Shown here: in pieces, positions 1 through 8,338 of the stretch
How the letters are laid out: each line of letters begins with the position of its first letter
How positions within the stretch are numbered: position 1 is the first letter of the stretch
DNA from: Devosia ureilytica
GTDB lineage: Bacteria > Pseudomonadota > Alphaproteobacteria > Rhizobiales > Devosiaceae
Assembly: GCF_024273195.1 (NCBI RefSeq)
Contig: NZ_JAMZCU010000005.1
Location: forward strand, 272,399-336,398
Length of the DNA: 64,000 nt
Direction: 5' to 3'
The notes under the pieces: generated by a model
Told to the model about the DNA's origin: nothing
The model's input: only the letters and a program-made list of their open reading frames with translations
Databases searched by the model: none
Made by a program: the position numbers and the translations under genes

Positions 1-817
1 AGTCATAGGAAACGGTCGAGAGGCGCTCGACCTTCTTGTCGAGCCGCGGCACGGCGGCCAGCAGGCCCTGGGTGTAGGGATGCTCGGGATTGGCGAACAG
101 CTCTTCGGTCTTGCGATATTCCATCACCCGGCCGTCGAACATCACCAGCGTATCCTCGCAGGTGCCCGCCACAATCCCCAGATCGTGGGTGATCAGGATG
201 ATCGAAGCGCCGAAATCTTCCTGCAGGTCCACCAGCAGGTCGATGATTTCTGCCTGCACGGTCACGTCCAGCGCCGTCGTCGGCTCATCGGCGATCAGCA
301 GTTCCGGCCCGCAGAGCAGCGACATGGCGATCATCACGCGCTGCCGCATGCCACCTGAAAACTCATGCGGATACATGTGGACGCGGTTCTTGGCATCGGG
401 AATGCGCACGGCGTCGAGAAAGCGCACGCTTTCGGCCAGGGCCGCGCTGTGGCTCATGCCCTTGTGGTGCTCGAGCACTTCGGTCATCTGCCGGGAAATG
501 CGCAGATAGGGATTGAGCGAGGTCATCGGGTCCTGGAAGATAATCCCGATGCGCTCGGCCCGATATTGGTTGATCTGCTTGAGCGGCAGGTTGAGGATTT
601 CCTTGCCGTCGAACATGACCGAGCCGGCGGCCCGGCCATTTTTGGGCAAAAGCCCCATGATGGCGAAGGCGCCCTGGGTCTTGCCCGAGCCGCTTTCGCC
701 CACGATGGCCAGGGTCTTACCCTTTTCCAGCGTGTAGCTGAGATCGCGCACGGCGTGCACGACGCCATCATTGGTCTGGAACTCGACCGAAAGGTTTTTG
801 ACTTCTAGCAATGCCAT
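1..817 (-). CDS. oppD: Oligopeptide ABC transporter ATPase OppD (3' end outside window)
   Basis: Cytoplasmic ATPase subunit that powers peptide import through OppBC. About 272 residues are visible, reading MALLEVKNLSVEF from the ATG at 817; the C-terminus lies beyond base 1. Walker A GESGSGKT is at about residues 40-47, followed by a Q-loop (FQDPMTSLNP), the ABC signature FSGGMRQRV, Walker B with LLIADEPTTALDVT and the switch histidine in LITHDLG. The last visible part (EHPYTQGLLAAVPRLD) is the start of the C-terminal extension typical of Opp/Dpp ATPases. It begins 11 bp after the oppC stop, so it is the fourth gene of a leftward oppABCD operon; oppF probably follows outside the window. DppD or another dipeptide/nickel subtype cannot be excluded from sequence alone. 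Confidence 0.93.
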   Translation of the reverse strand, partial: MALLEVKNLSVEFQTNDGVVHAVRDLSYTLEKGKTLAIVGESGSGKTQGAFAIMGLLPKNGRAAGSVMFDGKEILNLPLKQINQYRAERIGIIFQDPMTSLNPYLRISRQMTEVLEHHKGMSHSAALAESVRFLDAVRIPDAKNRVHMYPHEFSGGMRQRVMIAMSLLCGPELLIADEPTTALDVTVQAEIIDLLVDLQEDFGASIILITHDLGIVAGTCEDTLVMFDGRVMEYRKTEELFANPEHPYTQGLLAAVPRLDKKVERLSTVSYD

Positions 818-828
818 GAAACTGCTTC

Positions 829-1743
829 CTACCGGTCCTTGGGATCGAGCGCGTCACGCAGGCCGTCACCAAGATAGGTAAAGGCAATCAGCATGGCGAC
901 CAGGATCACGGCCGGGCCGAGCAGCATCCAGGGCAGTGCCACGGCAACCTCGGACCCCTGCGAGATCAGGGTACCCAGCGAGGTTTGCGGCTCCTGGACG
1001 CCAAGGCCCAGATAGCTCAGGAAGCTCTCGGTAATGATGATTTCGGGGATCGTCAGGGTGGCATAGATCACCACCGGCCCGGTCAGGTTCGGCACGATGT
1101 GCCGGAAAATGATGCTCCAGGGGCTGGCGCCGCTGGCCCGTGCCGCCTCGACGAACTCGCGTTCCTTAAGGCTCAGCGTCTGGCCGCGCACGATGCGAGC
1201 CATGGTCAGCCATTCCAGACACCCGATGCCCACGAACAGCAGGATCGGATTGCGCCCGAAGATCACCACCAGGATGATGACGAAAAGGATGTAGGGCAGC
1301 GCATACATGATGTCGACAAAGCGCATCATGACCGCGTCGATCCGGCCGCCGAAATAACCGGCAATGGCCCCGTAGCTCACCCCGATCACCACCGACACCA
1401 GCGTCGCAACACCGGCCACGACCAGGCTCATCTGGGTGCCCTGCATCGTGCGGGCCAGCATGTCGCGGCCATTCTGGTCAGTGCCCATGAAGTGACCGGC
1501 TTCGAAATTGGGCGGCTTGCGGATATTGGCCCAATCCACCTGGCTATAGCCCCAGGGCAGGAAATAGGGGGCGATGAACACCACAAGAAGGATGGTGACG
1601 AGCAGAAAGATCGAGAACACCGCCGCCTTGTTGGCGACCAGGCGCCGCACGGCGTCCTGCGCCAGCGAACGGCCCTTGGGCGCGTTCAGCAGCTGCTGGT
1701 TGTACTCGGTGAGAATTGCGTCTCTCGACGTCAGGCCGGCCAT
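829..1743 (-). CDS. oppC: Oligopeptide ABC transporter permease OppC
   Basis: Inner-membrane permease, 304 residues. It has the N-terminal cytoplasmic arm of OppC proteins, a first membrane helix ([22 protein letters not shown] region, about residues 40-62), a periplasmic segment containing [15 protein letters not shown] (a hallmark of DppC/OppC), then five further hydrophobic segments. The EAA coupling loop [18 protein letters not shown] is present in the second half and contacts the ATPases. The start codon at 1743 shares one base with the oppB stop (TAATG), which indicates translational coupling. Length and motifs are normal for the family. Confidence 0.95.
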   Translation of the reverse strand: MAGLTSRDAILTEYNQQLLNAPKGRSLAQDAVRRLVANKAAVFSIFLLVTILLVVFIAPYFLPWGYSQVDWANIRKPPNFEAGHFMGTDQNGRDMLARTMQGTQMSLVVAGVATLVSVVIGVSYGAIAGYFGGRIDAVMMRFVDIMYALPYILFVIILVVIFGRNPILLFVGIGCLEWLTMARIVRGQTLSLKEREFVEAARASGASPWSIIFRHIVPNLTGPVVIYATLTIPEIIITESFLSYLGLGVQEPQTSLGTLISQGSEVAVALPWMLLGPAVILVAMLIAFTYLGDGLRDALDPKDR

Positions 1744-2666
1744 TAGCGGTACCTCACCTTGGGATCGAGATAGGCGTACAGAATATCCACGATCAGATTG
1801 AGCAGCAGGATCACGCCCATGTAGAGGACGGTCGTCCCGAGCACGATGCCATAGTCACGCGCCAGCGCTGCACTGATGAAATACTTGCCGATGCCGGGCA
1901 GGGCGAACACCTGCTCGACCACAAGCGAGCCCGTCAACAGCCCCGAAAGTGCCGGCCCCAGATAGGAGACCACGGGCAGCAGCGCCGGCTTGATGGCATG
2001 ACGCGCCAGCACCAGCCGCGCACCCAGGCCCTTGGCCCGTGCGGTGCGCACATAATTGGTGCCCAGCACTTCGATCATCGAGCCGCGCATCAGCCGCGCC
2101 ACGCGGGCGGCCTGCGGCAGGCTGAGAATGAGAATGGGCATGATCAGATGCGGGATCGACCCCGGCACATAGCCGCGCACCGGCAACCAGTTCCAATAGA
2201 CGCCCAGCAGCAATTGCAGCAGGTTCGCCATCAGGAAGTTGGGTACGATAAGCCCGATCATCACCACGAAGATGACCGAAAAGTCCGGCCATTTGTTCTG
2301 GTTCACGGCCGAGATCATGCCCGCCAGGATGCCGACCGAAGTGGCGACCACAAAGGCGACCAGGCCCAGCATCAGCGAAAATGGCAGGCCAATGGCCAGG
2401 AGCTCGCTGACCGAGAAGTCCTGATAGCTCATGGACGGGCCGAAATCGCCGCGCAACACGCCGCCGACATAAATAAAGTACTGCTCGAACAGCGACTTAT
2501 CGAGATTATAATAGGCCCGCAGATTATCCATGATCTGCGGCGGCAGCGCACGCTCGCCGTCGAAGGGGCCGCCCGGTGCGGCACGCAGAATGAAGAAACA
2601 GGCAGTGATCGCGATCAAGGCGATCGGAATGGCGCCCAACACGCGCCGGAAGGCATAGGACAGCAT
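1743..2666 (-). CDS. oppB: Oligopeptide ABC transporter permease OppB
   Basis: Inner-membrane permease partner of OppC, 307 residues. The N-terminus (MLSYAFRRVLGAIPIALIAI) is the standard first helix of OppB/DppB proteins. The EAA-like coupling loop NYVRTARAKGLGARLVLARH lies around residues 200-220, and the C-terminus DILYAYLDPKVRYR is also family-typical. It is separated from oppA by about 100 bp that hold two strong hairpins, whereas oppB, oppC and oppD are tightly packed. That suggests oppA is made in excess of the membrane subunits by mRNA processing or partial termination. Confidence 0.95.
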   Translation of the reverse strand: MLSYAFRRVLGAIPIALIAITACFFILRAAPGGPFDGERALPPQIMDNLRAYYNLDKSLFEQYFIYVGGVLRGDFGPSMSYQDFSVSELLAIGLPFSLMLGLVAFVVATSVGILAGMISAVNQNKWPDFSVIFVVMIGLIVPNFLMANLLQLLLGVYWNWLPVRGYVPGSIPHLIMPILILSLPQAARVARLMRGSMIEVLGTNYVRTARAKGLGARLVLARHAIKPALLPVVSYLGPALSGLLTGSLVVEQVFALPGIGKYFISAALARDYGIVLGTTVLYMGVILLLNLIVDILYAYLDPKVRYR

Positions 2667-2692
2667 TTTGCGTCCGCTCCCCTTTCTTTAAG

Positions 2693-2760
2693 ATCCGGCC
2701 GGCTCCGCGGAGCGAAGCCGGCCGGATGAGGGTTGCCGGCGCGGGATGACCCCGCGCCGG
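2693..2760 (-). terminator. Two consecutive perfect hairpins between oppA and oppB
   Basis: The oppA-oppB gap contains two perfect inverted repeats. The first has 12-bp arms at 2693-2704 and 2716-2727 (ATCCGGCCGGCT and its complement) with an 11-nt loop. The second has 10-bp arms at 2736-2745 and 2751-2760 (CCGGCGCGGG) with a 5-nt loop. Neither is followed by a T-tract in the leftward direction. They look like partial terminators or 3'-end stabilisers of the oppA message, as is known for binding-protein genes of other ABC operons. The function is inferred. Confidence 0.6.
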
Positions 2761-2767
2761 GCGGACA

Positions 2768-4381
2768 TTATTCCGACTTGGACAGCCAGCGGGTGCGGTG
2801 GATGTCGGACGGATTGTCGACGAAGCCTTCGATGGCCGGCGAAACGATGTTCTTGGACACATACCAGTAGATCGGCATGGCGGCGAAATCGTCCATGGCA
2901 AGGGCTTCGGCTTCATGCAGGATCGCTGCACGGGCCGTCAGGTCGAGCTCGGCAGCAGCCTTGTCCATCAAGGCGTCGAACTCTTCATTGTTGTAGCGGC
3001 CATAGTTATTGCCCCAGTTCATGGTGTCACCCTGCTGGGTGCCGCCCTTGAGCAGGTCGAGCGTATTGGCAGCATCGGAATAGTCGAGCAGCCAGCCGGC
3101 ACGGCCGATCTGGAAGTCACCGGCCTGCAGGGCGTCGTAGTGGACGGCCACTTCGGCGTTGAACAGCTCGATGTTCACGCCCAGCGGTTCCCACATGGCC
3201 GACAGGGCCACGGCGATACGCTGGTGCGCTTCATTGGTGTTGTAGCGCAGCTGCAGGTTGAGCGGGTTTTCCGGGCTGTAGCCGGCTTCGGCCATCAAGG
3301 CCTTGGCCCGTTCGACGCGCGAACCATAGTCCTCCGATGCCCAATCGGGCATGTAGGCCTCGCCATCATAATTGGCAGTGCCCGGCGGGACCCAGCCATA
3401 GGCGGCGATTTCGCCAGTGGTCAGGATATCGGGACCGATAACTTCGCGGTTGACCGAGATCGACAGGGCTTCGCGGACGCGCACGTCGGTCAGCGGACCT
3501 TCTTCCTGGTTCATCACATAGTAATAGACGCCAAGGAACGGCTCGACATGGGCTTCACCCGGACGATTGTCCTGCAGCCACTGGTACTGATCCGGCGGGA
3601 AAGCCGTCAGGATGTCCAGTTCGCCCGCGATATAGGCGTTGAACGCAGCGGTCGTGTCTTCGGTGTTGTCATAATAGACTTCATCGATGGCGACATTGGC
3701 AGCGTCATAATAGTCAGGGTTCTTTTCCGAACGCAGGAACGAACCGGGCACCCATTCCTTGAGAACATAGGGGCCGTTGCCAACCACGTTCTCGATCTTG
3801 GTCCAGTCGTCACCAAGCTCTTCCACCTTGTGCTTTGGCACGGGGAAGGCGGTGTAGTGGGTCAGCGCCTGGAGGAAATAGGGGGTCGGGTTTTCGAGAG
3901 TGATCTCGACGGTCGTGTCATCCACGGCCTTGACGCCCAGCTCGGCAAAATCGGTGATCTCGCCCGAAGCAATCGCCTCGGCATTCTTGATCGGGTACTG
4001 CAGATACGCATAGGACGAAGCCGTTGCCGGATCGAACAGGCGCTGGAAGGCGAAGACGAAATCGCCGGCAGTCACGGGGGTGCCGTCCGACCACTGGATG
4101 CCATCGCGCAGCTTGAAGGTGTAAACCAGGCCATCGTCGGACACGGTGAAGCTCTCGGCCTGGCCCGGAATGGCCTCGGCATTGGCGTCTTCGGTCATCA
4201 GGCCTTCGATATAGTCGCCGATGATGCGGTTTTCCCAGTCGCCTTCAGCGTGGTGCGGGTCGATTGAGCCAGGCTCGCCACCATTACCCATCCGCAAAGT
4301 CACCGCCTGCGCAGCGGAAACCGCCAGCAGCGAAACCGTACCGGCCAACAGCGCAGCCGTAAGGGTTTTCGTGATTTTCAT
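2768..4381 (-). CDS. oppA: Periplasmic oligopeptide-binding protein OppA (SBP_bac_5)
   Basis: Extracytoplasmic peptide-binding protein that delivers ligand to OppBC, 537 residues. It starts with a classical Sec signal peptide (MKITKTLTAALLAGTVSLLA, cleavage likely after VSAAQA near residue 26). The mature protein opens with LRMGNGGEPGSIDPHHAEG, the family 5 binding-protein entry motif, and shows the IEGLMTED and YTFKLRDGIQWSDGTPVTA stretches typical of OppA/MppA. It is first in the leftward operon. The 300 bp upstream are non-coding and hold the promoter. Ligand size (di- versus oligopeptide, or murein peptide) cannot be read from sequence. Confidence 0.94.
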   Translation of the reverse strand: MKITKTLTAALLAGTVSLLAVSAAQAVTLRMGNGGEPGSIDPHHAEGDWENRIIGDYIEGLMTEDANAEAIPGQAESFTVSDDGLVYTFKLRDGIQWSDGTPVTAGDFVFAFQRLFDPATASSYAYLQYPIKNAEAIASGEITDFAELGVKAVDDTTVEITLENPTPYFLQALTHYTAFPVPKHKVEELGDDWTKIENVVGNGPYVLKEWVPGSFLRSEKNPDYYDAANVAIDEVYYDNTEDTTAAFNAYIAGELDILTAFPPDQYQWLQDNRPGEAHVEPFLGVYYYVMNQEEGPLTDVRVREALSISVNREVIGPDILTTGEIAAYGWVPPGTANYDGEAYMPDWASEDYGSRVERAKALMAEAGYSPENPLNLQLRYNTNEAHQRIAVALSAMWEPLGVNIELFNAEVAVHYDALQAGDFQIGRAGWLLDYSDAANTLDLLKGGTQQGDTMNWGNNYGRYNNEEFDALMDKAAAELDLTARAAILHEAEALAMDDFAAMPIYWYVSKNIVSPAIEGFVDNPSDIHRTRWLSKSE

Positions 4382-4694
4382 GTTCGTCCCATCTCCTTGT
4401 GGAATTTGTGCGTTTCTCTGACTGGCTGCCTTTGACGTTGGGCAGTTCCCTTTTCATTGCCGCCGGTTTTGTCCCGACGGTCAAGATTGCTGGACGGTAT
4501 TACGCAATTCCGTCCACTGACAAGCGAAAGATTGACCTAAGCGTCATCCGGTGGCCGATTGTGAACATGCTGTGGACGGCGCCTGCGTAAGCATGAATTT
4601 GCGCGATATCTCTTTCGACCGGATTCGAATTCTCGGCATGATCGCGCCCAGCCGCCGCCAAGCAAGCTTGTCCTAACCCAGCTCTTCTGGCCGG
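4382..4694 (-). promoter_or_regulatory. Upstream region of oppA (non-coding)
   Basis: This 313-bp stretch lies between the oppA start and the end of the next leftward gene. I see no convincing gene in it. It is noticeably less GC-rich than its surroundings around 4450-4560. It contains an inverted repeat with 7-bp arms, TGGACGG at 4491-4497 and CCGTCCA at 4510-4516, about 110 bp upstream of the oppA start, which could be an operator. No confident -10/-35 pair was assigned. Confidence 0.4.
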
Positions 4695-4853
4695 CTAGCC
4701 CAAGAGGCCGCTGCGTTGCACAAAAAAGATAATCAGTGCGAGCGCACCGATGCCCGCGAAGGGCAACCAGCCGGGCATTGGGCCGGCCGGCTTGCTGCTG
4801 ACGGGCTCGGGCTTGGTCTCGGGTCGGCGGAATTTGATGATATTGTCGCTCAT
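4695..4853 (-). CDS. Small single-span membrane protein of unknown function
   Basis: A 52-residue protein starting MSDNIIKFRRPETKPEPV and ending FFVQRSGLLG. The first half is polar and proline-rich; the second half is one hydrophobic helix (WLPFAGIGALALIIFFVQ, about residues 29-46), so it should sit in the inner membrane with a short tail. Its ATG overlaps the stop of the upstream thiolase gene in an ATGA (4850-4853), so it is translated by coupling and is the last gene of the leftward fatty-acid operon. I do not recognise a named family. Position and coupling are the main evidence that it is real. Confidence 0.65.
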   Translation of the reverse strand: MSDNIIKFRRPETKPEPVSSKPAGPMPGWLPFAGIGALALIIFFVQRSGLLG

Positions 4854-6133
4854 GCCGCACTTTCTACCAGTGCTGCCACGCCCATGCCACCCGCCGTGCA
4901 CACCGAGATCAGCGCTTTCTTGTTGGCCTCGCCGGAGAGCAGTTTTGCGGTCAAACCCAAAATGCGCGCGCCCGTCGCGGCAAAGGGATGGCCATAGGCA
5001 AGGCTTGATCCCTTGACGTTGATTTTGGCCGGATCGATCTCGCCCATCACGCTGTCGCGTCCCAACACGTCCCTGCAATAGGCCGGGTCCTTCCAGGCCT
5101 TGAGCGTGCACAGCACCTGCGCGGCGAAAGCCTCGTGCAGCTCGAAATAATCGATATCGCCAAAGCCGAGCCCTGCCCGCTCCAGCATTTCGCTGACCGC
5201 AATGGTGGGCGCCATCAAGAGGCCTTCGCCATGGGCGAAATCATTGCCCGCGACCCGGCCCGTGGTGAGATAAGCCTGGATCGGCAACCCACGCGCCTTG
5301 GCCCAGTCCTCGCTCGCCAGCAGCACACCCGAAGCGCCATCGGTCAGCGGCGTCGAATTGCCGGCCGTCAGGGTCCCCAGACCACTGGACTTGTCGAAAG
5401 CGGGTTTGAGCGTCGCCATCTTTTCGATATTGGCGTCGGCCCGCACATTATTGTCACGCACCAGCCCCGCACATTGCACCAGCAGGTCATCGTGGAAACC
5501 TTCGTCATAGGCCGCCGCCGCATTGCGATGGCTGGCAACCGCCAGCGCATCCTGCTCGGCGCGCGTAATCCCCCATTCCTTGGCCATCAGTTCGCAATGC
5601 TGGCCCATGGACAGCCCGGTGCGCGGCTCATTGACCGAGGGCGCCACCGGCGTCAGCTCACCAAACGACAGGCCTTTGAAGGCCCCCAGTTTCTGCCCGG
5701 TCGTCTTGGCGGCATTGGCATTGAGCAGACGGTGCTGGAACTTTGACCCAAAGACGATGGGGCTGTCGCTGACCGTATCCGACCCCGCCGCAATGCCGCT
5801 TTCGATCTGGCCCGAGGCAATCTTGCCGGCCAGCACCAGCGCCGCCTGCAAACTGGTGCCGCAGGCAATCTGCATCGTCGTGCCCGGCGTGCGCGGCGAC
5901 AGGCCGGCATCGAGCAGGGCTTCACGGGCCAGGTTAAAGTCGCGCGAATGGTTGATCACGGCACCCGCAATCACCTCATCCACCTTCTGCCCCTTGAGCC
6001 CGTATTTGTCGGCCAGCCCGCCCAATACCGTCGAGAGCATGGAGAGATTGGTTTCATCCGCATAGGCCGTGCCACCGCGGGCAAAGGGAATGCGGGCCGA
6101 GCCGATAATGGCAACGCGCTTGAGTTCAGTCAT
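4850..6133 (-). CDS. fadI: Acetyl-CoA acyltransferase (thiolase, FadI/FadA type)
   Basis: Catalyses thiolytic cleavage of 3-ketoacyl-CoA, the last step of beta-oxidation; 427 residues from the ATG at 6133, which has a GGAGGG ribosome site seven bases upstream. A further in-frame start nine codons upstream is less likely. The acylated cysteine is Cys91 in IACGTS, the catalytic histidine lies in GHPFAATGAR, and the second cysteine in CTAGGMGVAA near the C-terminus, so all thiolase active-site elements are present. The extended loop and length fit the FadI class. It is downstream of the FadJ-like multifunctional protein by 84 bp on the same strand, forming a trifunctional-type pair, and upstream of a coupled small membrane protein. 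Confidence 0.92.
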   Translation of the reverse strand: MTELKRVAIIGSARIPFARGGTAYADETNLSMLSTVLGGLADKYGLKGQKVDEVIAGAVINHSRDFNLAREALLDAGLSPRTPGTTMQIACGTSLQAALVLAGKIASGQIESGIAAGSDTVSDSPIVFGSKFQHRLLNANAAKTTGQKLGAFKGLSFGELTPVAPSVNEPRTGLSMGQHCELMAKEWGITRAEQDALAVASHRNAAAAYDEGFHDDLLVQCAGLVRDNNVRADANIEKMATLKPAFDKSSGLGTLTAGNSTPLTDGASGVLLASEDWAKARGLPIQAYLTTGRVAGNDFAHGEGLLMAPTIAVSEMLERAGLGFGDIDYFELHEAFAAQVLCTLKAWKDPAYCRDVLGRDSVMGEIDPAKINVKGSSLAYGHPFAATGARILGLTAKLLSGEANKKALISVCTAGGMGVAALVESAA

Positions 6134-6217
6134 TCTTTGTTCCCTCCGTGGGATTTTCACCCAGGCGACACAGCTCGCCCAACCACAGGACGATCGAGTT
6201 TACGGCGTGATCCTCCA

Positions 6218-8179
6218 TCATGCCCGTCCATCGGCACGGGCCTTCATTGGTCCACCCAGGAACGGCGCGAACCCGGTGCCCATGATCACGCCGATATCGG
6301 CCAGTTCGGACGAAGCGACGACACCTTCACCCACCACCACTTCCGTCATGTCGACCAGGGGCTTGACCAGTTCCCGGCCGAGGCCGGCGAGATCGGCATG
6401 GGGTGGCGTCTCGGCCTTGATCGCCTTGCCCTTTTCCCACTTGTAGAAGCCCTCGCCGGTCTTGCGCCCGAGCTTGCCTTCCGAGATCAGCCGCGCAAAG
6501 CGGCTCTCGCCGGGCACCGAATGCCCCAGCTCGGTTGCCACCGACTTGCCGACATCGAGCCCCACGGTGTCCATCAATTCAATCGGCCCCATCGGCATGC
6601 CGAACGCCACGGCGGCGGCGTCGAGCAATTCCTTGCTTTCGCCCTTTTCCACCCGCTCCACCGCGCCCAGCATGTAGGGCATCAGCACGCGGTTGACGAG
6701 GAAGCCCGGCGCCGACTTGACCACCACCGGCGACTTGCCGATGGCCAGGGCAAAGCTCGCGCCCTTGCCGATTTCTTCATCGGTGTTGAAGCGCGAGCGG
6801 ATCACCTCAACCAGCGGCAACTGCGCCACCGGATTGAAGAAGTGCAGCCCGATCAGCCGCGCCGGATCTTTCAATGCTTCGGCAATGCGTTCGAGCTCGA
6901 TGGAGGAGGTATTGGTGGCCATGATGGCACCCGGCTTCATCTTGCCTTCGATCCCGGAGAAGATCGCCTGCTTGACCTCGAGCTTTTCCACCACCGCCTC
7001 GATGATCACATCGGCGCGCGACACGCCGGTGCCCTGCGGGTCGGCCACCAGCCGGCTCATCGCGGCCTCGACCTCGCGCTTCTTTTTGTAGCGCTTCTGG
7101 AAAAGCGTCTTGGCCCGGTCGAGCGCCGGCTTGATGCGCTCCATATCGAGATCCTGCAGCGTCACGCTCATGCCGCGATAGGCGCACCAGGCAGCAATAT
7201 CGCCCCCCATGACGCCAGCGCCGATGACATGCACGCGCGAAAATTTCGCGCCCTTGATGCCCTGCTTCTTGAGACCCTCCGAAAGGAAAAACACCCGGCG
7301 CAGATTGGTGGCCGTGGATGACCCCATCAGCGGCACGAAGCGATCCACCTCGCCCCGGATCATCGCCCGCCAGTCATTGCCATGCTGCTCGAACAGATCA
7401 ATCAGGGCATAGGGCGCGGGATAATGGTCCTTGCGGGCCTTCTTGCCGACCTGCTTGCGCATCTGGTTGGCCAAGGCCTCGCGCACCAGGGGCAGGGCCG
7501 CAGCCTTCTTGATCGCCGGCGCCTCGCTCGATGTCTTTTTGGTCAGCACCGCCTTGCGTGCTTCCCAGCGCAGCATGTCGCGATGGCGCACCAGCTTGTC
7601 GACAAGGTTGAGACCCCGCGCCGCGCCCGCTCGCAGCATCTTGCCGGTAAGCATGATCTGCATGGCATCGACCGGCCCCGCCTGGCGGATCGCCCGCCCC
7701 GTGCCGCCAAAGCCGGGGAATATCCCCAAGTTCACTTCGGGAAAGCCGATGCGGGTTTTCTCGTCATTGACGGCAATGCGATAGTGGCAGGCCAGCGCCA
7801 GTTCCAACCCGCCGCCGAGGCAGAAGCCATGGATGCCGGCCACCACTGGAACCTTGAGCGCCTCGATGCGCGCAAACAGCGCATGAGTGCGCCGCAAGGC
7901 TTCGGGCAGCACCGAAAAATCGCTCATGGCGTCGAATTCGCTGACATCGGCCCCGGCAATAAAGCCGCTGGACTTGCCCGACAGGATCACCACCCCGACC
8001 AGTTCGCCCGAACTGGCCAGGTCCTCGAACCGCGACACCAGCGTTTCGAGCTCCATGATCGCCTCGCGGCTCAACGTATTGACCGAGGCATCGGGCGTAT
8101 TGATGGTCAGCCAGCCGATCTTTTCGAGATCGGTGTGGAAGCTCCAGTGTTTGGTCTCGGTTGCCTGTGGGGCGATCAT
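6218..8179 (-). CDS. fadJ: Enoyl-CoA hydratase / 3-hydroxyacyl-CoA dehydrogenase (FadJ/FadB-like)
   Basis: Bifunctional beta-oxidation enzyme, 653 residues, starting at the ATG at 8179 (MIAPQATETKHW) behind an AGAGGAA ribosome site; the frame stays open upstream into a repeat but that part is not protein-like. The N-terminal crotonase domain shows the oxyanion-hole segments GFIAGADVSEFD and GGGLELALACHYRI. The middle holds the NAD-binding Rossmann motif VHVIGAGVMGGDIA at roughly residue 310, then TSSIELERIAEAL and the 3-hydroxyacyl-CoA dehydrogenase segment HFFNPVAQLPLVEV. It is shorter than E. coli FadB (about 730) but typical of alphaproteobacterial FadJ-like proteins. It pairs with the downstream thiolase. 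The gap to fadE holds a dispersed repeat. Confidence 0.92.
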   Translation of the reverse strand: MIAPQATETKHWSFHTDLEKIGWLTINTPDASVNTLSREAIMELETLVSRFEDLASSGELVGVVILSGKSSGFIAGADVSEFDAMSDFSVLPEALRRTHALFARIEALKVPVVAGIHGFCLGGGLELALACHYRIAVNDEKTRIGFPEVNLGIFPGFGGTGRAIRQAGPVDAMQIMLTGKMLRAGAARGLNLVDKLVRHRDMLRWEARKAVLTKKTSSEAPAIKKAAALPLVREALANQMRKQVGKKARKDHYPAPYALIDLFEQHGNDWRAMIRGEVDRFVPLMGSSTATNLRRVFFLSEGLKKQGIKGAKFSRVHVIGAGVMGGDIAAWCAYRGMSVTLQDLDMERIKPALDRAKTLFQKRYKKKREVEAAMSRLVADPQGTGVSRADVIIEAVVEKLEVKQAIFSGIEGKMKPGAIMATNTSSIELERIAEALKDPARLIGLHFFNPVAQLPLVEVIRSRFNTDEEIGKGASFALAIGKSPVVVKSAPGFLVNRVLMPYMLGAVERVEKGESKELLDAAAVAFGMPMGPIELMDTVGLDVGKSVATELGHSVPGESRFARLISEGKLGRKTGEGFYKWEKGKAIKAETPPHADLAGLGRELVKPLVDMTEVVVGEGVVASSELADIGVIMGTGFAPFLGGPMKARADGRA

Positions 8180-8193
8180 GGTTTCCTCTTTCT

Positions 8194-8318
8194 TCCCCTC
8201 CCCCTTGAGGGCAGGGGCTAGGGGTGGGGGTGCCGGAGCCCCCAAATCTCGGACATGTGGAATGTGCCGCACCGCTGACACCCCCACCCTCAGTCCCTCC
8301 CCTCAAGGGGGAGGGAGG
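8194..8318. repeat. Dispersed palindromic intergenic repeat, copy R1
   Basis: The fadE-fadJ gap is occupied by a copy of the window's mosaic repeat family. It runs from CCCCTCCCCCTTGAGG at 8195 to CAAGGGGGAGGGAGG around 8304-8318, so its outer parts are inverted copies of each other. Inside are the G-rich box GGGGTGGGGG (8221-8230) and its complement ACACCCCCACCCT (about 8278-8290). Recognised by comparison with copies at 25.2, 32.7, 33.0, 38.7, 51.4 and 52.1 kb. Confidence 0.8.
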
Positions 8319-8338
8319 CGCAGACTGAGCCTGCAGTA

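Noticed and set aside
4399..4590. 63-codon plus-strand frame upstream of oppA
   Set aside because: No ribosome site at its start, no recognisable features, and it covers the expected oppA promoter.
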